A stretch of DNA of 64,000 bases from assembly GCF_004210375.1 (NCBI RefSeq), contig NC_134834.1, positions 159,607,290 to 159,671,289 on the forward strand, given 5' to 3'. The stretch is from Tachypleus tridentatus. Lineage: Eukaryota > Arthropoda > Merostomata > Xiphosura > Limulidae. Positions 35,831 to 46,222 of this stretch are shown here, in pieces. Under the pieces are notes generated by a model. It saw only the letters and a program-made list of their open reading frames with translations. It searched no databases and was not told the DNA's origin. Position 1 is the stretch's first letter. The number at the start of each line of letters is the position of its first letter. The position numbers were made by a program, and so were the translations under genes.

Positions 35831-36255
35831 TCATTCCATCCTCAACCTTTAGATGTTTTGTCCCTGTATATATATTGTATATATATATTGCAAAAAAACT
35901 GAATACCTGTGTAGTACATAGTATTGAATACTTTACAACATTTTATTAACATTTTATACTGACGATAACTTACTAACTTTTCAGTGTATAAAATAATATT
36001 CACTCTTCAACTCAAAACTAGAATTTGGGGAGATGTTGATTTGTTACCATTAAAAAAGTCAAGTTAAAACACTGTGTATACAATAGACAAGTTTCTCTCT
36101 TGTATAGCTGAAACTCAAATCACAGCTAATACTAAATTAGCACGATTAAATATCGACATAACATAATTGTATAACAGTCAGCTTTCAGTACATGCCACCA
36201 CGTTGTACACCAACAGGAATATTAAACTGTGGTAACTGTGAGTTACAAAGATCAA

Positions 36256-36470
36256 AACACCCGTCACACCAAACATGTTTGTTCTTTCGCCAGGGGTAGG
36301 CATTATAATGTGATGGTCAATCCCACTATTCGTTGGTAAAAGAGTAGCCCAAGAGTTGGCGGTGGGTGGTGATGATTAGCTGCCTTTCCTCTAGTCTTAC
36401 ACTGCTAAATTATGGACGGTTATCCCAGATAGCCCTCGTGTAACTTTGCGCGAAATTCCAAACAAACCAA
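36256..36470 (+). repeat. SINE family A, head truncated
   Basis: Begins within the tRNA T-arm (cccgtcacaccaaac). Body and tail are present. Confidence 0.88.
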
Positions 36471-37037
36471 ACCCGAATTTAACCTCATGAATACAAATGC
36501 AAGCTACCATTTTGTTTGCATATAGCAAAATTATTTGTGTCATGCACAGAATTTCTTTCGTTACCGTAAGGCTACAGTGTTTATGTGCATTATTTGCTAG
36601 CAGTATCAAGGTGGAAAACGAATACAGTAACTGTTTTTAGAATACCTATTAGGTATACAGTAGTATAACTGGATAAACGTTTCACAGTGATAAGGTTTGT
36701 GAAGTTTTTGTTATGGACAACTAAAGAGACATATACACAATATTAGTCTTAGCAAAGAAGGTTTTCTGTTCAACCATACAAGCTTTGGGTCAGCTATTAC
36801 TTCCGTAAAAGAAAACATTTCTAATATTCAGATTAAAAGTATTATAGTGGGTGCTACTGTAATAACTCGCTTTGCTGGTCTGCAAAAACGAAACAATAGA
36901 AAAATAGAACACGTTTTTTAAAATAAAAATATTTGGACTTAACAACGTTTTATTTATAAGAGAAGTGTGAGTCATTCTTTGTAATTTCCTGACAACCGTG
37001 AATCAGTGTTAAAGTCGTTTGGTATTATAAAGAAAGA

Positions 37038-37314
37038 TATCGTTTAGCTTGTTTTGACTCTCGCGCAAAGCTACACGAAAGCTATCTGCGCTAACCGTCT
37101 AAGCTAGCAGTGATAGACTATAGAGAAGGCAGTAATTAACACCACCTACCGCCAATTCTTGGGTTACGCTTGTACTAACGAATAGTGGGATTGCACATTA
37201 CGTTATAATGTCCCCACTGCTGATAGGACGAGCATGTTTGATGCGACGAGGACTCGAACCTGCAACCCACATATTGCGAGTGGAGCGCTCTAACCGCCAG
37301 ATCATGACAGGCCC
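37038..37314 (-). repeat. SINE family A, full length, with 11-bp target duplication
   Basis: ATAAAGAAAGA at 37027-37037 recurs at 37315-37325. The body is noticeably mutated, so the intact duplication is surprising but clear. Confidence 0.9.
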
Positions 37315-37974
37315 ATAAAGAAAGAAACACACAGAAAAAAACAAAGTTTGAAATGAATAACTGAAAACTAAGTTGCTATCATTGGAATAAGCAAAATATA
37401 ACTCATCATTATGTGAAATGTTTTTCGATGTAGCCATAATCAACACAAAGAGATAATTAGCTGTAAAGAATGGACAAGACCATTTGTTCTTGTGTGTTCC
37501 TCATAACGATGTGGTATTTTATGTTAAAAACATATTTGCCAGTAAGTATCAGAAAGAATTATCCTCAATAACAAAATAATCCGACAAGGAAAAGTTACGA
37601 GACTTCTTGTAATTAACGATATTTGAGCCGAATGTTCATTTTGTGTGAAAGTAAACAGGCTGGACAAACTTTTGCAAAAAAAATACTCAAAATATGTTCC
37701 CGTTTGCAATGACAGACAGTCCTTACTCTTAAGTTACGCAACGTTTAGTAGTCTTGAAGTCTTCCTTCTCATAAGATAGATTACCTCAACATGAAACGTC
37801 GAAAGAACTCCAGAGAGCCTTATTTTAAAAAAAAAAAACAACATGGAAGCAAAGTGAAATAAAAGAGATGCTTAGAATCTAAACATAGAATTTCATTATT
37901 AAAAAATAAATAAATACACAATTCCATATAAAGTAATTTTACAATAAAGTTTGAATCGACACTAACAGAATAAC

Positions 37975-38460
37975 ACCAAATTTAAACGGAAACTAGTTTC
38001 GATGTTTCGCATGCCTTCTTCAGTCAAACATCTGTTTGTTGGAAAACACACATATTGTTTATTTTTATAACAGAAGTTCTGAGTCCTTGAACCGCATGTG
38101 ACGTCAGAATAGTGTTCATCTTAAAGTGATCTTTGGATCTGTTGAGTTTGACAACCTTTGGATTAAAGAACTTTACAGAATTCTTTCCTGGATATAATTT
38201 ATAGTTCTATATGTTAGCTTAACTGATTGTCATGTTATTTTATGATCACATTTTGTTATGTTTAGAAAAAAGTAGCATTGTTTGTTTGATCATTTTAAAT
38301 ATTCTTTTTGAGTTTCGTGAGTCCGGTACTTAAATTGCTACCCGTTTGTCCAACATATGCTTTTTCGCAAAGTGCTGATTTTTAAAAAATGAAATGAATT
38401 AATCTTTTCTATGAATTTTTTACGGTGTGCCTAACACACGTAAAGACTTATTAATGTAAA
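37975..38460 (-). mobile_element. Penelope-like element 3' part with GIY-YIG remnant
   Basis: On the minus strand, 38380-38320 reads CEKAYVGQTGSNLST, the opening strand of a GIY-YIG endonuclease. The 3' flank contains CTGAAGAAGGCATGCGAAAC (inverse of 38004-38023). The RT domain is absent. About 320 bp of the outer part is repeated in inverted form at 38860-39155. Confidence 0.68.
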
Positions 38461-38466
38461 CAAAGT

Positions 38467-38754
38467 TTGGTTTGGTTTTATTGTTTCTTTTTGAAATTTG
38501 CGAATAGCTACATGAGGTCTATCTGCGCTAGACGTCCCTAGCTTAGCAGTGTAAAACTAGAGGAAAGGCAGCTATTCATCACCACCCACCGCCAACTTTT
38601 GGGCTACTCTTTTACCAACGAATAGTGATATTGGCTGTCACATTATAACGCCCTCGCTGTTGAATAAGGGAGCATATTTGGTGAAACAGGGATTCAAAAT
38701 CGCGGCCCTCATTTTGTAAGCCCAGCACCTTAACCATCTAGTCATGCAGGGTCG
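38467..38754 (-). repeat. SINE family A, full length
   Basis: Lies between the two inverted PLE arms. The head is at the right end (catgcagggtc). Confidence 0.88.
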
Positions 38755-38859
38755 AAAAAGTCTACACCGAAGATAAAAAAAAGTCTGAAAAGAAGCTTAC
38801 TTTGGTATAGTTGGTATAAATTCAGAATATCAGACTCAAGGAATACATAAGGTATGTTA

Positions 38860-39155
38860 AAAATCAAACAAACAATGCTGTATTTCTACACATAAGAAAA
38901 CAAGCTGGGAATCAACCAGTTTAATACAGAAACTTACAAGTTATGTCAAAACAAGAATTCTGGAAACTTTGTCAAATTTCAACATATCCAAAGATCATCT
39001 TAAGATGAACCCTAATCTGATATCATATGCGGTTCAATGAATTGGAACTTTCGTTATAAAGTAAGCAATGTATGTGTTTTTCCTACAAACAGACATTGTT
39101 CTAAATAGTAGATAAAATGTCGAAACCAGTTTCCATTTAAAATTGATATTGTGGC
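38860..39155 (+). mobile_element. Penelope-like element, inverted partial copy
   Basis: Matches the inverse of 37975-38300 through the blocks tttccatttaaa, gaaccgcatatga and caacatatccaaagatcat. It lacks the endonuclease part. Confidence 0.7.
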
Positions 39156-40004
39156 TTTAAATAAATCAACTTTCATTCTTTGTTCAGCAGACAGCATCAC
39201 CCCATGACCTTTGTTCTATGATAAAATTTGTCAATTATCATGCTCGGTTGACATCATAATTCGGCTAGTAAAGAATATTTCAGTTTGAACAAGTTTAAAC
39301 GAGACTTAGGATATACACACTAAAATATCCTCATGGGCAGAAAACGTCATTCAATTGAAGAACAAAGAGTTAAGGCAATTAGAAGATAAAGTTAGACACC
39401 ATGGGCCACAAGTCTCCGCCAAGACAATTACAGATAGTAAAGAACATGGTACATCTGTATACCACAGTTAAGCCTTGTTTTTGGAATTGTGTTTTTCCAG
39501 TATTTCGTAAACAATTTTTCTCAGTTTTTGTGAATAAGTAGGCAAATCAGCCTTCCCGTATTTTTAGAAGAATGCAATTACCATTAGGAAAACTGACTTA
39601 TGCTTAAATTGTTTTAAAACCACATAACAATGAGAAATTTAAGTTAAGTTTTAAGAATTAAGCTTCCTTTTGGAAATCACAGCAAAAAAAAAAAAATATT
39701 CACACACATATTTCAATCAGTTTACTTTTAAATTCTTTTCCTGCAGTATTTGGGAAAGTCAACGTCATCACACTTTTCAACTAACATCACAAATATCATT
39801 GGAAAAAATCTACTAAAATGCTATTAACACATTCTATACAAAATTGTAAATATATTATAAGCATGTTTGAGATATTTGGTAAAAAAATACTTGTTCCGAC
39901 TCTAATGTCGCACTTAATCAAAAACAGATGAGCACCAACAACTTATGTGTGACATGTATGAACATTTTTGGTGCCGTTATGACATTTTTTCTTTGTGTAA
40001 GAAT

Positions 40005-40125
40005 GGTTTGTTTGTTTTTATGTATAAAGCTACACCGAGGGCTATCCGTGCTCTGCTCACCACAGGTATCCCGGTAAACCCGGTTTCTAGCAAAGTCCGC
40101 AGACATGTTGCTGTGCCAGTGGGGA
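40005..40125 (-). repeat. tRNA-derived SINE, family C
   Basis: Minus strand: ggcacagcaacatg-like A box, decayed B box (accgggttta), then gagcacggatagccc and an agctttatac tail. Confidence 0.72.
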
Positions 40126-40405
40126 AAAATAAGAATGAAATGAAGTATATAGAAATATGTTACTGAAGAATTCTTGTGCACTAAAACAGTTCTTTAGAAA
40201 TACAGTTGAGGCAAATAATCTCAGTTTGTATACCATTTTAATTTTATATGGATAATATAAACGATTAGTTGTTTTGTAGAGCATACATTAATTTAATAAT
40301 ATCAAAAATTAAACTTGGGTTAAGAAGTACTGTCACCTAAAAGTATAACAAATATATTAACCATGTTATAATTTTCTTTTCCTTTTTAACTTTCTTTTCT
40401 CTTAG

Positions 40406-40679
40406 TTTGGTTTGTTTGGAATTTCGCGCAAAGTTACACCAGGGCTATTTGCGCTAGCCGTCCCTAATTTAGCAGTGTAAGACAAGAAGGAAGACAACTA
40501 ATCATCACCACCAACTACCAACTTTTGGGCTACTCTTTTACCAACGAATAGTGGGATTGATAGTAATATTTTAACGCCCTCACGGCTGAAAAGGTGAACA
40601 TGTTTGGTGCGACCGGGGTTGGAACCCATTACTCTCGGATTACGAGTTGAGTGGCTTATCCACCTGGCCATGCCGAGCC
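40406..40679 (-). repeat. SINE family A, full length
   Basis: Clear body and head. Weakly matching flanks (tctcttagtt and tctctagttc) may be the target duplication. Confidence 0.9.
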
Positions 40680-41439
40680 TTTTTTATCTCTAGTTCATGC
40701 TGACCTTACATAAGCATGGTGATATAATTTGTAAAACATAATTACACCACGTGTTGTTTTTAGCCATATATTTTATAGGCATCACGCGCCTTCTTTCTAA
40801 CATTTAAATTAAAACGTTGAAAATATAGTTTACAGCAGTATGATAAAAGAAAGCCACCATAGATTCAACAACTTGTCTTACTTACCTGGTAAGGATTTAA
40901 GGATGTGTAATCGGTTTAGATAAATCTTTGGAGAAACAAATACTGTTATTTTTCATTTCATTTTCTCAAGATATCACTTGTTTCCTAGAAGATTAAAAAA
41001 GGTATAGGGTTGTTTAAAAAGTTTCTGATAAGATCTCAGATAGAAGATTTGATAAGAAAATTACGTTAACGGTTGTTGGGGAAACATGGGTAAAACAAAG
41101 CAAATCGTTGCTAAGAGTGGTCTACTGTAGTTAGTCATTGAGCTTTTTATTTGTATTATTTATATTAGTGAAAGGAGTAACACTAGTAAATCAGTAATGT
41201 TTGGACGATATTAAACCTTTGGGTATTTTTAGCTATATTGAGAACGTTTAGGTAGTTCATTATGACGTGTATCAACTGATAATTTTGATAAATGGTGGAC
41301 AAACGACATTTAACTGCAATAAGTATAAAAATGCATAGGAAAAAGATGTGGCTTAGTGATACATGTACTCATTCAAGTTATCAGAAAAGTGCTCCTTGGC
41401 TAGTAAGAAAACTAATGGAAGTTTAAGATATATGTATAA

Positions 41440-41655
41440 AAAGTATTAGAAATCAGAATAAATAATTAATTCTTTTTAATAAATTACTAGTCAGGCTTCA
41501 TGTAGAGTATAGTTTATGGTTTTGGTCTTCTAGTAAAGAAGGAATATTGGAGGGCTACTAGGATGATTATGTGGCTGGAAGGGTTATTTTATGGGATAGA
41601 TTAAGAAATCTTAATCTGCTTTCTCTTGATGAGATAGACAGAATAAAGTCTTGTG
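41440..41655 (+). mobile_element. CR1-type LINE 3' fragment (RT C-terminus)
   Basis: Plus-strand frames give LLVRLHVEYSLWFWSSSKEG, then RLRNLNLLSLDEIDRI, the region after the RT palm in CR1-group LINEs. Short and 5'-truncated, and not obviously part of the 12.9-15.3 kb copy. Confidence 0.65.
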
Positions 41656-41757
41656 AGTTTTTGTGGTGAATCCAGAATACAAAAAATGACAGAATATGCG
41701 TTAAAGATTTTAAAAACAAGCAAACAAACGAATAAAAAATAGCTAAAGGTTTCTTTG

Positions 41758-42003
41758 TTGTTAATTAATTTTTTCCAAAAGCTACTCGAGAGCTTTTGCG
41801 ATAGCCGGCTGTAATGTTGAAGTAGTAAACTAGAGGGAAGGCAGCTGGTTAATACCACCCGTAGCCAATTCTTGGGTTACTATTTGTAAAGAATAGTGGG
41901 AATGATTGTAACATTATAACGCTCTCACGGGCGAAAGCACAAGCATGTTTAACAAATGATTTTGACTTATATGACCCACGAATTACGAGTCAAGCGCCCT
42001 AAC
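41758..42003 (-). repeat. SINE family A, diverged
   Basis: Strongly mutated body. The head runs into the neighbouring opposite-strand head at ~42005 (head-to-head). Confidence 0.8.
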
Positions 42004-42005
42004 CA

Positions 42006-42080
42006 TAGGGCTCTGCATAGCCAGGTGGGTTAAGACGTTCGTCTCATAATCTAAGGGTCGCGGGTTCAAATCAAACCTAA
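42006..42080 (+). repeat. SINE family A, tRNA head only
   Basis: tagccaggtgggttaag, then gggtcgcgggttcaaat. The body is missing. Not a functional tRNA gene because no acceptor stem closes. Confidence 0.75.
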
Positions 42081-42155
42081 ACATAGTTAAAGACAGTTTT
42101 ATTTTTAAACAGGATTATGAGTTTATGGTATGAGTTGCGCTGAACAGTAAATAGC

Positions 42156-42262
42156 TTGGTTTGTTTGTTTTTTAATCTCGCGCAAAGCTACACGAGGGTT
42201 ATCTGCGCTAGACGTCCATCATTTAGCAGTGTAAGACTAGAAGGAAGGCAGCTAGTCATCAT
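42156..42262 (-). repeat. SINE family A, 3' half
   Basis: Tail and second half of the body only. Ends abruptly at gatgact, where module D begins. Confidence 0.82.
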
Positions 42263-42626
42263 AAGCTATGTGTGCTGAATCCATCGCGAGGGATCGAAAG
42301 CTGAATTTCAGTATTATAAGTTTGCAAGTTTACCGCTAGCCCATAAAGGGTTTGTTTGTGTTTGGAATTTCGCGCAAAACTACTCGAGGGCTATCTGCGC
42401 TAGCCGTCCCTAATTTAACAGTGTAAGACTAGAGGGAAGGCAACTAGTCATCACCATCCCTCGCTAACTTTAGGGCTACTCTTTTACCAACGAACAGTGA
42501 GATTGACCGTTACATTATAACGCCCCCACGGCTGAAAGGGCGAGTCTGTTTGGTGTGACAAGATTGGAACCCGCGACCCTCGGATTACGAGTCGAGTGCT
42601 TTAACCACCTGGCCATGCCGAGCCAA
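42263..42626 (-). repeat. Compound SINE (family A + module D), copy 1
   Basis: Minus strand order: family A (42626-42350), then module D (42349-42263), a tRNA-like unit with ggctagcggtaaac and the B-box-like tttcgatccctcg. The A part shows the diagnostic agccctaaagtt change shared only with the 44414 copy. Confidence 0.85.
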
Positions 42627-43227
42627 AAAGATTGACATCTTATAAATTTAGCAATACTAAAAAATTATGATTGTTCATAACAATAATATAGTTTAAAAAC
42701 TAATCTATTCTGCATCATTACTGTCGTAGAAGCAAAGTTCACTATTGTCAAGTAAATGATTACATTGAGGACAAGAAAGACGTCCATAAATGTCAATCAT
42801 AACTTGCACAACCTATAAATTCAATGTCTTCTTACCACTTATATGAGTAATTAATAACACCTCATGGTTCAAGGAATGATACTCTAAGAAAGAATTAAAC
42901 TTCAGGCGGGTAAATGGTTTTAAAATGTTTTACTTCATTTTCACTATATTGGAACCGGAAACTTCAGACTCAACTGCAGCTCAGGTAAATTAAAAGCAGA
43001 TCGAATTTACAGTCTGAATTTTGCTGAGTCCGCATAGCAGTAGCAATGTTAATATAAATCTAGTACATAATCTGTGAATACATAAAAATTATATACGAAA
43101 CGCTACTCAGAACTAACAAGTTCTACATTATTGTTATAAGGTGCTTGTACACGTTGCAGTTGCGCCCTATTTGAATGAAACTATAACTGAGTAAAAGTGT
43201 ACCTAGTATAACTTACAGCACATTGTA

Positions 43228-43503
43228 TTGTTTGTTTGTTTTAATTCGCACAAAGCTACTCGAGAGCTACCTGTGCTAGCCGTCCCTAATTTAGCAGTGT
43301 AAGACTAGAGGAAAGGCAGCTGGTCATCACCATCCACCGCCAACTCTTGGGCTACTCTTTTACCAAGGAATAGTGGGATTGACCGTAACATTATAATGGC
43401 CTCATGGTTGAAAGGGAGAGCATGTTTGGCGCGATGGGGATGCAAACCCGCGACCCTCAGATTACGAGTCGCACGCCTTAACACATTTGACCATGCCGGG
43501 CCA
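43228..43503 (-). repeat. SINE family A, full length
   Basis: GCGTGCGACTC-type subfamily head. Possible 7-bp target duplication gtattgt on both sides. Confidence 0.92.
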
Positions 43504-44413
43504 GCGTATTGTAATGTGTTATGTAGAATTTTATATATATATATGTCTGCTTAGGTTATACATTGACTGACACATGTTGTTATGCAAAATGTCAATGTCA
43601 TATTAGGTTAAGTTAAGCCTTAACTTTGAGGTGAAAAAGTTTAATATTTGATTGATTGGATTGCCTCTTTGCGATTTTTAAGTAACTGCCACTGCTCTTT
43701 TCTTTCGAATAATATGACTGTTAAGTTTCTCATAAATCGTGTTAAAGACTATCTAATATCTGCACTCAAATTGTAACTAACAAACACTGTTTATGTATAC
43801 TATATAGAAATTTTGTGGTATAATGTTAGCAGGTTATTGGCACCGAAATCTTCCCAGTCAGAATATATTTGTATGAACTGAACTTTTTTACAATTTTCTT
43901 GTAAGTATAAAAATGAATCAAATACATAAGTATTTATCAACATAAGTATTTTTCTTCTCATTGCATTTCCTATTTTTCACTGTATTTTGTACTTACATAT
44001 ATTACCCATGTTACAAGACAACCTATGACATTCTTACACTTGTAACCTGTATCTTATGCTTTGATTTGATTGTTTGTAAAAGGGAACAGTGTTAAGATAA
44101 TATATGTAGTTATAAGAACCAATGTAAAAATTCTTTTTCGAAAATTAAAATCTAACAATAAGATGTTTTATAAAACTGACTGAAAGGTAAAAGTTAGTAA
44201 ACAACCGAAGCAATTTATGTCATGAAGTGACAATGGAAGAAGTAACTTTATCACTCTATATATCCGTGTTCTTTCTGATGTAATTACAATAATTTACATC
44301 ACTGATCATGTAACGTAAGTACTTTTATTACAATTAAAGTTTTAAAAATTTTTCCTGTTTCATTTACCCTATCAGATTGATTATAGACTTACACATCCCA
44401 GCAAGTCCCTTTA

Positions 44414-44795
44414 GGGGTGGACCCGGCATGGCCAGGTGGGTTAAGGCATTCCCCTTGTAATCTGAGGGTCACGGGTTCGAATCCCCGTCGCACCAAACAT
44501 GCTCGCCCTGTCAGCCGTGAGGGGGTGATAAAATGTGACGGTCAATCCCGCTGTTCGTTGGTAAAAGAGTAGCCCTAAAGTTGGCGGGGGATGGTGATGA
44601 CTAGCTGCCTTCTCTCTAGTCTTACACTGTTAAATTAGGGACAGCTAGCGCAGATAGCCCTCATGTAGCTATGCGCGAAATTCCAAAAACAAACAAACCC
44701 TTTATGGGCTAGCGGTAAACTTGCAAACTGATAATACTGAAATTCAGCTTTCGATCCTTCGCGATGGATTCAGCACACATAGCTTATGGTGTATG
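44414..44795 (+). repeat. Compound SINE (family A + module D), copy 2
   Basis: Family A at 44414-44697 is followed without a break by module D at 44698-44795. D is ~97% identical to the first copy (about 3 differences in 94 bp). Confidence 0.88.
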
Positions 44796-45225
44796 TTTTT
44801 ATCGGAAAAATAAGTGAATGCCAAAACAAAATATCTTTCTTCTGTAACATCAGTATTTTCAAAGAACCTCAAACCAGAATGAAGCTTCTTCAGTTGCTCT
44901 TCTATAGACCTTTCTTCAGAGTAAACTAAGTCGTTGGTTCTTAGATTACATTAGATCTCGGGACGGTAACGAGTCTCTTCATTAGTGGAAATGTCAGTTT
45001 TATGTACACGTTCTACAGTTTACTTTTAATGAATTTCGGTCGAACCTTAAGTTTATGTGCCATTTGCACAAAGACTTCTTTCCATTTCTTTTGCATTATC
45101 TCGAAAGCTGTAATGCTTAACAAGAGTGTCTTAGTAACAAGTGCAGCTATAAACTAGATATGTACTGCTCCTGAACACGTGATATAGATTCCAAACTTGA
45201 AATAGTCAGTTCTAAGAAAGTAGTG

Positions 45226-45292
45226 TTTCCCGGTGAAACAGTGGTAGCTTTATCGATTTACAAAGCTAAAATATGGGGTTCGAATAGTTTTC
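45226..45292 (+). repeat. tRNA-like SINE head fragment (family B/C)
   Basis: gaaacagtggtagc (A box), gatttacaaagc (anticodon arm) and atggggttcgaat (B box), then the match ends. Confidence 0.55.
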
Positions 45293-45368
45293 TTCAAATG
45301 TGTGATAAATGTTTATTTAGATCCTTGATTATACGCTCTAATAATGTGTCAGTGCTTCCACTCCTAAA

Positions 45369-45637
45369 AGACCCGGCATGGCCAGGTGGGTTAACGCGTT
45401 CGACTCGTAATCTGACGGTCGCGAGTTCGAACACCGGTTGCACCAAACATGCTCGCTCTTTCAGCTGTGGGGCGTTATAAGGGATGGTCAATCCCACTAT
45501 TTGTTGATAAAAGAGTAGCCCAAGAGTTGGCGGTGGGTGGTGATGAATAGCTGCCTTCCCTCTAATCTTACACTGTTAATTTAGGGACGGCTAGCACAGA
45601 TAGCCCTTGAGTAGCTTTACGCGAAATTCAAAATAAC
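45369..45637 (+). repeat. SINE family A, full length
   Basis: GACCCGGCATGGCC start, full body and tail. A short open frame crossing it is an artefact. Confidence 0.92.
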
Positions 45638-46114
45638 AAATAACCGTTCCTGACTGTTGCTAAGATATTAATACTGATAAGGTTGTGTTGAAGCTTATTC
45701 TGGTTGAAAGAAAGATTTCAATCATGATTCACGTGTATGTTTTGTGGTTTCAAGAAGACTGTTGTTAAATGCTTTTTCTTATGTATTATGTTCTAATGTT
45801 TGCAGTCATATCTTCATGGTCGAGTTTTAATATCCAGAAATATTTTATACGTTAAGCAGGTTTATTTAGAGCAGTAGACAAATATTTGAGGGTATGACGG
45901 TTAATTACTTTTAGAATAGTTTCTTATTCTAAAGAAAAATATCCAACTGTTCGAAAGCGATACAGTTAGAGTTTTGGGTCTTTTGAAATATACGACATAC
46001 ATACATAAATTATTGTAATTTTAAATTTTGTTTATTTATTTTTAAAGTGTAATTTATGCTGTTTTTCCTTAATGTTTATCAACTGTTGTTTTATAATTGA
46101 GCATTGACAAAATG

Positions 46115-46222
46115 TCTCCCGCTGGTACAGCGGTAAGTCTACGGATTTACAATACTAAAATTAGGGATTCGATTTCTCTCGGTGGACTCAGCAGATGACG
46201 TGGCTTTACTATAAGAACACTC
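46115..46222 (+). repeat. tRNA-derived SINE, family B
   Basis: ggtacagcggtaag, gatttacaatac, a mutated B box and an actataagaacactcac tail. Confidence 0.78.

Noticed and set aside
42006-42080. Possible true tRNA-Thr gene
   Set aside because: It is the head of a family A SINE: the anticodon arm is decayed and the 3' acceptor strand is absent.
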